This document shows, piece by piece, positions 8,474-16,770 of a stretch of 64,000 bases of DNA. A program made the position numbers and the translations under genes. The notes beneath the pieces were generated by a model that worked only from the letters and a program-made list of their open reading frames with translations, had not been told where the DNA came from and did not search any database. Numbering within the stretch: the first letter of the stretch is position 1; every line of letters starts with the position of its first letter. Source of the DNA: Bog-473 sp049513455 (GTDB lineage: Bacteria; Actinomycetota; Acidimicrobiia; Acidimicrobiales; RAAP-2); contig JBEKWB010000006.1 of assembly GCA_049513455.1 (NCBI GenBank), forward strand, positions 104,052-168,051. Direction: 5' to 3'.

Positions 8474-11011
8474 CTATTCGGCTCGCAGGACCAGCGCAGT
8501 CGGGGTCCTCGCCGCGATCCGGCCCGGGATCGCCGCGACGACGTTGGCGAGCACGAGCGCGCCCAGGGCGATGAGGACAATGCTGAGAATGGGGACGCTC
8601 GGCAGAGGCACGGCGTGGATGTCACGCGCGAACAGGTTCCACAGCGAGCGTCCGGCCACGATCCCGAGCGGCACCCCCACCACGATCCCCAGGGCGATCG
8701 CAACGGTCGCCTGCCATGCCACCGTGGCCGCCAGCTGAAGTTGGGTGAACCCGAGCGTCTTCAACAGGGCCAGTTCACGTCGGCGACGACGCACGGAAGC
8801 GACCAGCGTAAGGCCGAGGGCGATGACTGCCCCCGCAGCCAGGGCCGCTCCCAGGAAGCCCGGCACGTTCCCGATCGAGCGATAGTTGGCGATCTCAGCC
8901 GGTCGCAGCACCCCGACCACGCCGCCTGCGCTGTCGGGCGACGCGTTGAGCGTCGTGTCGATCCGACGCAAGGAGCGGCTGGCCAGTGTCGGGTTGGCCC
9001 GGGGCTTGAAGCGGATGAGGAACGCGTTCGGTCCCGGGATGGTGCTCTCCTGGAGGTTGCGCGCGGTGGCCGGTATCAGGGTGTAATCCAACAACGCGCC
9101 TGTCCCCATCTCCAGGTGCGGGCCTTGTGTGCCGATGGCGGGCATTGTGGCCGTCCCCGCAATGATCAGGCGGGTCGGTTTCGCCACCCCGTTGCTCACC
9201 GTGACCGTTTCGCCCACACGTGCGTGGAGGTCGGCCAGCGTGGTGGCCCCGAGGACCACCTGGTTCGCCGCATCGAAGCCGTGCCCTGAGAGGAGGGGCG
9301 GCTGCACCGGGGCACCCGGGCTCCCGCCGAGAACCGGCACCCTCTGGTCGTCGATCTTGAGAGTGTCGAAGTACACGCCGCTGATGCCGGACACGTAGGG
9401 GTCGTGCTCGAGGAGTGTGGTCGCCTCGTGCTGCGGCAGATCCTCGTCGCCGGAGAAGCCCGACAAGAGCATGGAGTTCCAGTTCCATCCGTAGAGCGAC
9501 GGATGCGAGACCAGCGTGTCCAGGCTGGAGCCGAAGGTGAAGGTGCCGGTCACGACGGTGATCGCCAGCACGGCGCCCAAAATGGCCGAGCGCACCGGAA
9601 CGGCGCTGCGTCCGCTCCCGGGCTCCAGAGCGAAGCGGACCCCGGCCACGGCCGACACCGGCAACCCCGCGGAGGCCATCGCCCGGACCACGGCCGATGC
9701 CCGTGCGACCGCGCCCCGACTGCGTCCCGCCTCCCTGTGGGGGGCCGCTCGATACGCGAGACCCACCGACAGAGCTCCAAGAATCGCGACAAGTGCCAGC
9801 ACGCCGAAACCGAGGACCGTCCAGTCGAATGCCACCCCGGGGTACGGGTACACGGGACGCACCGGCCCGATAGGTGCGAGCGGCGAGAGCGCCACTGCCA
9901 CCGCGAACGCCAAGAACGCGCCCAGGACCACCGCGCCGAGGACGCCGAGCAGCCCGTCGGCCGCGGTCACGACCGGCCGCGCTCCCAGCGCGCGGAGCAC
10001 ACCGGCATCGTCGGCCCCCAGGCGCAGTTGGCGTCCGATCACCTGGGCCGCGATGAGAATGGCGGCCAGGCCCGCGATCCCCCCGAACACCCCGAGGGCG
10101 ATCGCCTCGGGTCGGATGGCCCGTTCGGCCGTGGCCACGGCGAGCGCAACTTCGCCTTCGCCACCTCCGGAACCGGCGGCGGCAGCCGTGAGGCGCTTTC
10201 CGAGAACCGCATCGACCTCCGATTGCACGTGGGGTATCTCGCGAGCGCCGCCGTCGACCTGCAGCGAGCTCGAGGAGTACGTGGCGCAGCATTGCGCCAA
10301 CTCGCGGGTCAGGGCCGGCGTGAACAGAGCCACCTGCGACCCGAGCGCGTCGACGTCGTCCTGCACGACCGTGGGGGCAAAGACGACGATGCCGACGAGG
10401 CGGAGATCGACTACCCGTACAGGCGGGGTCGCCTTCGCCGAGCAGCAGTCCGGAGAGAGCAACTGGGCATCGGAATTGAATCCGAGACGCACCGTCGAGC
10501 CGATGTGCAGCCCGAGCTCGTGGGCGGCCTGGGCGTTCATCACCACCTCATCGCGTCGCGCCGGATCAGCCAGACGTCCCTGCACGAGCGTGACCCGATC
10601 CTCTTTCGTGAAATCGCCGTCGGTCGAGCCCTCGAAGACCGGCGGTTTCTCACCGGGTTGGGTGTGCGTGTGCAGGTGGCTGAGGAGGACGAGATTGGCG
10701 TCGAAGCCGACGTCGGTCTCGGCCTCGCTGACGTGGGGGAGGTGGGCGATCGCACGCGCCCGGGCCGGGTAGTACCCGGAGTTGTCCCCGATCGCCGGGT
10801 CCAAAAAGCCATCGAACGCCTGCACCTGGGCCGGTTTGGTACTGGCTGCGTAGACCGGGAACGAGGACTGCGTGCGGCGGGCACCGGCGATGGAGCCCAT
10901 GGCCAGGCCGCCGACCAGACCGATGAGGAGGATGAGCGTCGCATAGCCGGGCCAGCGGCGACCGAAGGTGGCCCGGAACCGATAGAAAGCGACCCGGAGA
11001 AGGGAGCTCAT
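8474..11011 (-). CDS. Large FtsX-type ABC transporter permease
   Basis: An 845-residue membrane protein. The N-terminal helix (about residues 20-40, WPGYATLILLIGLVGGLAMG) is followed by a large extracytoplasmic MacB-like domain (to about 290). A first FtsX core of three helices follows near 290-440, then a second periplasmic domain, then a second FtsX core at the C-terminus (LGAALAAGAVIALGLTLVASVRRRRRELALLKTLG-type segment). RRRREL.LLK.LG is the classic FtsX motif. Such permeases work with a LolD/MacB ATPase in export or in cell-wall signalling. No ATPase lies beside it. It closely resembles the permease at 12491-14917, with two small membrane genes in between. Confidence 0.85.
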   Translation of the reverse strand: MSSLLRVAFYRFRATFGRRWPGYATLILLIGLVGGLAMGSIAGARRTQSSFPVYAASTKPAQVQAFDGFLDPAIGDNSGYYPARARAIAHLPHVSEAETDVGFDANLVLLSHLHTHTQPGEKPPVFEGSTDGDFTKEDRVTLVQGRLADPARRDEVVMNAQAAHELGLHIGSTVRLGFNSDAQLLSPDCCSAKATPPVRVVDLRLVGIVVFAPTVVQDDVDALGSQVALFTPALTRELAQCCATYSSSSLQVDGGAREIPHVQSEVDAVLGKRLTAAAAGSGGGEGEVALAVATAERAIRPEAIALGVFGGIAGLAAILIAAQVIGRQLRLGADDAGVLRALGARPVVTAADGLLGVLGAVVLGAFLAFAVAVALSPLAPIGPVRPVYPYPGVAFDWTVLGFGVLALVAILGALSVGLAYRAAPHREAGRSRGAVARASAVVRAMASAGLPVSAVAGVRFALEPGSGRSAVPVRSAILGAVLAITVVTGTFTFGSSLDTLVSHPSLYGWNWNSMLLSGFSGDEDLPQHEATTLLEHDPYVSGISGVYFDTLKIDDQRVPVLGGSPGAPVQPPLLSGHGFDAANQVVLGATTLADLHARVGETVTVSNGVAKPTRLIIAGTATMPAIGTQGPHLEMGTGALLDYTLIPATARNLQESTIPGPNAFLIRFKPRANPTLASRSLRRIDTTLNASPDSAGGVVGVLRPAEIANYRSIGNVPGFLGAALAAGAVIALGLTLVASVRRRRRELALLKTLGFTQLQLAATVAWQATVAIALGIVVGVPLGIVAGRSLWNLFARDIHAVPLPSVPILSIVLIALGALVLANVVAAIPGRIAARTPTALVLRAE

Positions 11012-11232
11012 GCTGTAGTCGGACCTCCCCTGACGATATGTTCGGGCCTGCCATCGGAGTCTGAACACTCCTTTGGGTGCCGTCGAGGTGGTTAGCCGCA
11101 CGACGGCGATGGTGTTAGTACCTCCGGGCCTTCGGCCGGCCGTCGACCGCTTCTCGATGCGGGTGCTGTTCGGCCGATCGGTGACAGCGGGGGCGAAGCA
11201 GTCACAAATTCGTCTTTGTCGCAGACGCGTGG

Positions 11233-11248
11233 GGATTACCCCGGACGG
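11233..11248. repeat. 16-bp element shared with the tRNA-Leu insertion
   Basis: GGATTACCCCGGACGG is identical to 4652-4667. Flanking matches (CAGAC just upstream, TCACGG just downstream, GTCACAA further upstream) extend the similarity over some 60 bp with mismatches. It lies in the 264-bp spacer upstream of the FtsX permease start, which otherwise holds no gene. Confidence 0.6.
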
Positions 11249-11275
11249 GGCGTCACGGGGCGACAGCCCGCTCCG

Positions 11276-11731
11276 TCAGGCCGCCACAGCCGGTAGCTGC
11301 CAACGCGCCACCGAAAAGGCGAGGATGAGCGGCACGTCCGTGGCGAACAAGAACAGCAGCACGCTGAACAGGGCCAGTTCATGCGAGGGGGTGTGGTCGA
11401 AGATGAACACAAACTCGAGGATTCCGGCGATGACGAAATAGGCGAGCAACGTCCAACCGAGGACCCGGAAGAACGGTGTCCAGGCGAAGTCCTTCACTCG
11501 AGCCAGCAAGATGACGTTGACGATGAGCACGACACCGGCCGCCACGGCCAGTGCGATCGGAGCGGACAGAGAAGGGGCCTTCCCGTAGTTCGCCGCCATC
11601 AGTACGCCGCCGGCGACTGTCATGGCCAAGGTCAGGGCGCCCAACCTTGCCACCGGCGGAAAGTTACCCTGGCGCAGGTCCGCCTCGTCCGGACCGACTC
11701 CGGGAGGCACCGTCTCCTGGGCCGTCGTCAT
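11276..11731 (-). CDS. Small integral membrane protein, four predicted helices
   Basis: A 151-residue protein with a short polar N-terminus and about four hydrophobic helices: LGALTLAMTVAGGVLMAA, APIALAVAAGVVLIVNVILL, VLGWTLLAYFVIAGILEFVFIF, and LALFSVLLFLFATDVPLIL. A His in FDHTPSHE between helices 3 and 4 is the only obvious polar loop feature. The start ATG overlaps the stop of the upstream membrane gene (ATGA, 11728-11731), so the two are translationally coupled and probably form one complex. I do not recognise the family. It sits between two FtsX-type permease genes on the same strand. Confidence 0.7.
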   Translation of the reverse strand: MTTAQETVPPGVGPDEADLRQGNFPPVARLGALTLAMTVAGGVLMAANYGKAPSLSAPIALAVAAGVVLIVNVILLARVKDFAWTPFFRVLGWTLLAYFVIAGILEFVFIFDHTPSHELALFSVLLFLFATDVPLILAFSVARWQLPAVAA

Positions 11732-12396
11732 CGGCTGGCCAGAAAGGTCATGATCACGATGGTCGCTATCTGCATGGCGCCGGTGATCCCGGCGGTGTAG
11801 ATGAACACCTTCATGAGCCGGCCGATCCGCTCCCCGTTTGGCCGTGGCTTCTTGAGCTCGAAGAGCACGGCCAAGTTGGCCGGCTCCAAGAGGCCGAGCG
11901 CGATGACCGCCATCACCGCGACGATGACATAGGAGGCGACCAGCCACCCGTGGTGAGGGTAGGCGGCGTCGAGATGGCCGAGATGGCGGGCCAGCTGAAA
12001 ACCGGCTCCCAGCGTCATGGCCACCAAGGTGGGCATGATGAGCAGCATCTTGGGCATGAACCGGGTCGTGAACTCGATACGGCCCTGCACCGACATGCTC
12101 CCGAGGATCGGTCCGACGATGAATCCGAGGAACAGATCGATGCTGGTCCACAGACCGCCGCCACCCACATGGAAGAAGTCCAGCGCCCACAAGGAGTTCG
12201 TGGATATGGCCACGATCAACCCGATCAGAACAGCGGCGACGATCGGGAGCCCGCGCACCGGCACAATTGAGAACGCAGGAATCACGGGAGGGCCCGGCGC
12301 GTGGGCCGGCGGGCCTACGCCCGCCGCGGTCCCGGGATCGGCCCCGGCATGGGTATCCGGAGTCGGCCCCGGATCAGTGAGCACCGTATCGGTCAT
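11728..12396 (-). CDS. Integral membrane protein, about six helices
   Basis: A 222-residue protein. It has a Pro/Ala/Asp-rich cytoplasmic or disordered tail (residues 1-45), then hydrophobic segments VAAVLIGLIVAIS, LFLGFIVGPILG, MLLIMPTLVAMTLGAGF, LVASYVIVAVMAVIALGLL and VFIYTAGITGAMQIATIVIMTFL. Scattered His residues (ARHLGHLDAAYPHHG) lie in one loop, which could bind metal or haem, but no established motif is complete. The start is ATG 12396-12394. It is coupled to the following gene by ATGA overlap. The function is unknown; the pair is embedded between two FtsX permeases and may be cotranscribed with them. Confidence 0.7.
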   Translation of the reverse strand: MTDTVLTDPGPTPDTHAGADPGTAAGVGPPAHAPGPPVIPAFSIVPVRGLPIVAAVLIGLIVAISTNSLWALDFFHVGGGGLWTSIDLFLGFIVGPILGSMSVQGRIEFTTRFMPKMLLIMPTLVAMTLGAGFQLARHLGHLDAAYPHHGWLVASYVIVAVMAVIALGLLEPANLAVLFELKKPRPNGERIGRLMKVFIYTAGITGAMQIATIVIMTFLASR

Positions 12397-12490
12397 GTCG
12401 TTCTCCGCCTGTCGCGTCGTCCTTCACCAAAGCCGCTACTACGCCAACACCACGAGAAGAGTATTCGCTCGAGCGTATGCGTGCACGGGA

Positions 12491-14917
12491 TTACTCCGAC
12501 CTGAGGAGCGAAGCCGGCCGGGAGCGGGCGGCGACGATAGCGGGGCCGATGGCCAGCACGTTGGCCACGACAATGGTGGCGGCAGCCACGGCCACGATGA
12601 CCGAGGCGGTCACTTCCGTCACCGCCAGGACGCCGAGACTGTGCGCGAAGAGCCCCCACACCGCTCGACCGACGGCGACGCCGGCCGGAACCCCGATGAC
12701 GATGCCAACCAGCGCGACGGTCGTCGTCTGCCAGGAGACACAGAGGGCCACCTGGCGTCGTACGAACCCGAGAGCCTTGAGCAGGCCCACTTCCCGGCGC
12801 CGCCTCGTCACACTGACGACCAGGACGTGGAGCAGGGTCGCGGCACCGAACAGGACGAGAATCGCTCCGAAGATGAGGGGAAAGTTCACCGCCTGCCCGA
12901 AGTTGACCAGGTTGGTCGGCGGCAGCGGGAAGTTCACATCCGAGGGAAACTCCCGGTTCAGCCGCGTGAGGGCGATGTGTCCTTGTGGTCCGGGGACGGC
13001 GCGCACGAGAAACGCACCACCGGCAGCGATCACCGACTTGATGGCACAAGCCTGCTGGTGCGGGCCCGCCGGGCATCGGCCGGCCAAGGCCAGCAAGCCC
13101 GGGAGGGTGAACACGGCCCCGTCACCCAGCCCCCCGGTGGTGAGCCCGGGCGAGAAGACGACCGTCCCCACCACGCGGAACATTCCCGGCTTCTTGTCCG
13201 CGGCCGCCGCCACCCTCACGCGGACGAGCGATCCGACATGGACACCCAGCTGGTGCAGGGTCGTCGCCCCGAACGCAACCTCATCGGTACCCTGGGGAAG
13301 GTGGCCGCTGGTCGCCGTCGCCAGCATGGGGCCACGGAGGCTCTGGGCCGCGATGCCGGACTCGGCAACGCCATCGATGGTGGGGTTGCCGACAAGGCCG
13401 GCGGTGATGTCCGCGATGCCGCGGGCGTGTTCGAGGCTGGAGAGCATCTGGAGGTTCTGCGTCGAATAGCCGGTCTGGTTGACGGAGAACCACTCGTCGT
13501 ACGGCTGGCCGTACAGGGTGGGCGTACTGGTCAAATGGGTCAGGCTGGCACCGAAGACGGCCGTCGCACACAACGCGGTGACGGCGAGGACCGCCCCCAG
13601 CAAGGCCGAACCGACAGGAATGGCATTGCGCCCGCGTCCCCGTTCGAGCGCGTGCCGGACACCGATCAGCGCGCTGGGTGGGGCGCCGATACCGACCAGC
13701 AACGAAACGATCCGCGATGGTCGCAGTGTCGGATCCGTACCAGTCGGTCGAGTTGACGCCGCCGCACGGATCGCCGGCCAGATGCCGAGGATGAGGACGG
13801 CAACGATCGCCGCCAACCCGCCGAGCAACAGGACCGGCGCGTCGAAGACGAACCCGGTGGAGGGATCGGCCAATCGGACTTCGCCCACGACGGTGAGAGG
13901 GGAAACCAAGAATGCGAGGAGGACGCCCCCGGCGGTTCCGACGACGGCCACGAAGAGCGTCCTCACCAGGCTCACCAGCACGAGCTGGCGCCGCGAAACC
14001 CCCAGTGCGCTCAACGTGGCGTACGCCTCGGATTCGACGGTGGCTTGCCGGACCAGCGCCTGGACGACCACGACCATCCCCACCAGTGCCGAGAGGGCGG
14101 CCAGGATCCACCATCCCACGGCCTGGGGGCGGATCGAGGATTCGATCTCGGCCGCTTCGTTGTCGATATCGGTGACGGAGAGGCCCCCCAACGCCTTCGC
14201 CTGAGTTTGGAACTGCGAGAAGCCGGCCGCGCCATGGCGAAGCTGGACGAAGTCGGCGGAGAGGACGACCGTCTTCGGATTCAGCGTCCGCGCGAAGGCC
14301 GAGGTGGTGTAGAGGTCGTAGGTGGGGCTGCCGCCGTACGGGAATTCGATCTCGGACGCTTCGATCCCCACCACGCGCAGGGAGACGGTCGGACCGGCCG
14401 GCCTTATCGTGGCGTTGTCGTTGTTCAACACGGCGCTGCGCTGGGACGGGGCTACGAAGGGGACACGGATCACGGTGCCGACGTGCACACCGTCGTCCTT
14501 TGCCAGGGTGAACGACGCCAACACCTGGTCGGGGTCAGACTGATCGGGCATCCGGCCCGACTCCAATTTGACCATATGAGTCAGTTGCTTCGGCGGCACC
14601 TCGAATACGCCGAAGTCATCGAAATTGATCGGACGGGAGCAGGCACAGGTCGGGGTCCCCGAAGTAGGGAGCCCTACCAGTGTGGATGTCGCGACACCGG
14701 GCAGGGTGCCGATCTTGGGGATCGGCTTGATGGCGAAGAGGAAAGCGTCATATCCGTGCGCGGCCTCGTAGCGTGTGAAGGCCGAATCGCTCCGACGCCC
14801 CGCTGCGGTGGCGGCCAGGGTCAGGCCACTCACCAGCGCGATGAGCAGGCAGAGCGACAGCCACGACCGCCACCGGTGGCGGAACGAGGCTCGCAACAAC
14901 ATTGCGAGTACGGCCAA
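12491..14917 (-). CDS. Large FtsX-type ABC transporter permease, second copy
   Basis: An 808-residue relative of the 8474-11011 protein with the same layout: N-terminal helix, extracytoplasmic domain, a first FtsX core (about 260-420, SALVGMVVVVQALVRQATVE), a second extracytoplasmic domain with GATTLHQLGVHVGSLVRV, and a C-terminal FtsX core containing TRRRREVGLLKALGFVRRQ. It ends LLRSE, close to the LRAE end of the sister protein, supporting a common origin by duplication. The start is a TTG at 14917-14915 with an excellent AGGAGG five bases upstream; an ATG at 14902 is the alternative. A pair of Cys residues (PTCACSRP) in the first outer domain could be disulfide-bonded. No ATPase gene is adjacent. 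Confidence 0.85.
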   Translation of the reverse strand: MAVLAMLLRASFRHRWRSWLSLCLLIALVSGLTLAATAAGRRSDSAFTRYEAAHGYDAFLFAIKPIPKIGTLPGVATSTLVGLPTSGTPTCACSRPINFDDFGVFEVPPKQLTHMVKLESGRMPDQSDPDQVLASFTLAKDDGVHVGTVIRVPFVAPSQRSAVLNNDNATIRPAGPTVSLRVVGIEASEIEFPYGGSPTYDLYTTSAFARTLNPKTVVLSADFVQLRHGAAGFSQFQTQAKALGGLSVTDIDNEAAEIESSIRPQAVGWWILAALSALVGMVVVVQALVRQATVESEAYATLSALGVSRRQLVLVSLVRTLFVAVVGTAGGVLLAFLVSPLTVVGEVRLADPSTGFVFDAPVLLLGGLAAIVAVLILGIWPAIRAAASTRPTGTDPTLRPSRIVSLLVGIGAPPSALIGVRHALERGRGRNAIPVGSALLGAVLAVTALCATAVFGASLTHLTSTPTLYGQPYDEWFSVNQTGYSTQNLQMLSSLEHARGIADITAGLVGNPTIDGVAESGIAAQSLRGPMLATATSGHLPQGTDEVAFGATTLHQLGVHVGSLVRVRVAAAADKKPGMFRVVGTVVFSPGLTTGGLGDGAVFTLPGLLALAGRCPAGPHQQACAIKSVIAAGGAFLVRAVPGPQGHIALTRLNREFPSDVNFPLPPTNLVNFGQAVNFPLIFGAILVLFGAATLLHVLVVSVTRRRREVGLLKALGFVRRQVALCVSWQTTTVALVGIVIGVPAGVAVGRAVWGLFAHSLGVLAVTEVTASVIVAVAAATIVVANVLAIGPAIVAARSRPASLLRSE

Positions 14918-15058
14918 GGCGACCTCCTGCCATGAGTGTGCTTCGGAGGCGGTGGCGTCACAAGGGGGTCAACCAGCCCGCAGGGCGTAGTGGTAACACC
15001 ACCGGACGACTGCCATTGGTGTGGGCGGGGTTGGGCGCGGGTTCCCGCGTGCGCAAGA

Positions 15059-15511
15059 ATGGGACACGTGGCTTCCGACATCGTCCGGTGCGAACCATGC
15101 GGGAAGAAGAATCGAGTGCCGGCGGCGGCTCACGGGGTCCCCAAGTGCGGAAACTGCGGCGCGTGGTTGCCCTGGATCGTCGATGCGACCGAGGACGATT
15201 TCCACGAGGTCGTCGAGAATGCGACCATTCCCGTGGTCGTGGACCTTTGGGCGCCATGGTGCGGACCGTGTCGCATGGTCAGCCCGGCCCTGGAAGCGTT
15301 GGCCCGCCAGTTCGCCAATCGGATCAAACTGGTAAAGGTGAACGTGGACCAGGCATCCGGTCTGTCACGTCGATTCGACGCCCAGAGCATCCCGACGCTG
15401 CTCCTGATGCGGGGCAGCGAGGTGATCAGTCGCCAGATCGGCGCGGTTCCCGAGGCCGCGCTGCGGCAATGGATCGAAACCGGCCTGGCCAGCGGCAAGG
15501 TCGCCGGCTGA
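15059..15511 (+). CDS. trxC: Thioredoxin 2-type protein with N-terminal zinc ribbon
   Basis: A 150-residue cytoplasmic disulfide reductase. Residues about 10-35 carry two Cys pairs (CEPCGKK and CGNCGAW) that form the zinc finger of thioredoxin 2. The rest is a standard thioredoxin fold with active site WAPWCGPCRM near residue 70, and the cis-Pro loop QSIPTLLL. Thioredoxin 2 proteins are linked to oxidative stress, in keeping with the DyP peroxidase directly downstream. The ATG at 15059 is chosen because the zinc-finger module starts there; a GTG at 15068 is possible. No clear Shine-Dalgarno sequence precedes either. Confidence 0.88.
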   Translation: MGHVASDIVRCEPCGKKNRVPAAAHGVPKCGNCGAWLPWIVDATEDDFHEVVENATIPVVVDLWAPWCGPCRMVSPALEALARQFANRIKLVKVNVDQASGLSRRFDAQSIPTLLLMRGSEVISRQIGAVPEAALRQWIETGLASGKVAG

Positions 15512-15559
15512 CGGACCCGCGTCGTCCCGCTCGAGGCCCGGTTCGCAAGCGGGGCTCAG

Positions 15560-15604
15560 TTCTTTCATTCGACCTTCTTTCATTCGACCTTCTTTCATTC
15601 GACC
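15560..15604. repeat. Three tandem 15-bp repeats upstream of the DyP gene
   Basis: TTCTTTCATTCGACC occurs three times without a gap, ending 20 bp before the DyP start codon. The block is pyrimidine-rich in a purine-balanced neighbourhood. Its position would place it in the promoter or 5' leader of the peroxidase gene, so it could be a set of regulator sites or a simple slipped-strand expansion. Confidence 0.9.
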
Positions 15605-15624
15605 GGCCCAGATACGCTACGCGG

Positions 15625-16668
15625 ATGACCACGCCGACAGAAGGGGGCTCGCCGGTCCGGCTCCAGGAGCCCCAGGCGGTGCTCACGCCGCTCACCGCCG
15701 CGGCGCTCTTCCTCGTGGCGACGATCGAGCCCGGGGCGGAAGAGGTCGTGCGCGAGCTGCTCGCCGATCTCTCCGGACTCGAACGCACGGTTGGGTTCCG
15801 GGTACCGACCGCTGGACTCGCCCTCGTGACCGGCATCGGCTCGGACGCCTGGGACCGACTGTTCGCCGGTTCTCGTCCCGCGGAGCTCCACCCGTTCAAG
15901 GAACTCAACGGCGCACGCCATCACGCCGTGTCCACTCCGGGGGACTTGTTGTTCCACATTCGCGCCACGCAGGCAGATCTCTGCTTCGAGCTGGCCTCTC
16001 TGATCATGGATCGCCTGGCGGGATCGGTCGTCGTCGTCGACGAGGTACACGGATTCAAGTATTTCGACGATCGTGATCTGCTCGGATTCGTCGACGGCAC
16101 CGAGAACCCGACCGGAGGGGCGGCGACCGTCGCGGTGACCGTCGGTGCGCAAGACGCGGAATTCGCGGGATCGAGCTACGTCATCGTCCAGAAGTACCTC
16201 CACGACATGTCGACGTGGAACGCGCTCAGCGTCGAAGCACAGGAGCTTGTCATCGGGCGGAGGAAACTGTCGAACGTGGAGCTGGCCGACGATGTGAAGC
16301 CGAGCAACTCCCACGTGGCACTCAACACCATCATCGACCCGGACGGAACCCAGCGCCAGATCCTCCGCGACAACATGGCGTTCGGGACGGTGGGCCGGGG
16401 CGAGTTCGGCACGTACTTCATCGGGTACGCGGCCACGCCGAGTGTGATCGAGCAGATGCTCGAGAACATGTTCATCGGCGATCCCCCGGGGAACTACGAC
16501 CGGATCCTCGACTTTTCTACGGCTGCCACCGGAAACCTGTTCTTCGTGCCGACCGCTGACTTCCTCGATGACCCGCCCCCTGCGCCCGGCGCGGTGGTCG
16601 AGCCGGCGAGCGCGACCACTACGTCGACCGGGGCCGATAGCTCGCTCGGAATCGCCGGCTTGAGGTGA
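15625..16668 (+). CDS. DyP-type haem peroxidase with encapsulin-type C-terminal tail
   Basis: A 347-residue dye-decolorising peroxidase that would oxidise substrates with hydrogen peroxide. The distal Asp lies in GFVDGTENP (about residue 157), the family GXXDG motif. The proximal haem His is near residue 230 in SNSHVALN, and the distal Arg is in ILRDNMAFG. There is no Tat signal, so it is cytoplasmic. The last residues follow a Pro/Ala/Thr linker and read SSLGIAGLR, close to the LGIGSLK-type peptide that docks DyP cargo inside encapsulin shells. No encapsulin gene is adjacent; the next gene is a BVMO on the other strand. The ATG at 15625 is chosen by homology. Confidence 0.9.
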   Translation: MTTPTEGGSPVRLQEPQAVLTPLTAAALFLVATIEPGAEEVVRELLADLSGLERTVGFRVPTAGLALVTGIGSDAWDRLFAGSRPAELHPFKELNGARHHAVSTPGDLLFHIRATQADLCFELASLIMDRLAGSVVVVDEVHGFKYFDDRDLLGFVDGTENPTGGAATVAVTVGAQDAEFAGSSYVIVQKYLHDMSTWNALSVEAQELVIGRRKLSNVELADDVKPSNSHVALNTIIDPDGTQRQILRDNMAFGTVGRGEFGTYFIGYAATPSVIEQMLENMFIGDPPGNYDRILDFSTAATGNLFFVPTADFLDDPPPAPGAVVEPASATTTSTGADSSLGIAGLR

Positions 16669-16770
16669 ACGTCGTCATACCTGGGCGTCGCTCCGACTGG
16701 GCGTAGCTGGGCGCTCTCGATACAGCCGGAACTGCCCGGTGCTTTCGCCACACCGGCGGCTCCCGCCCGG

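Noticed and set aside
15560..15604. CRISPR-like repeat
   Set aside because: The units are 15 bp without spacers and no cas gene is in the window. The other tandem repeats here fail for the same reason.
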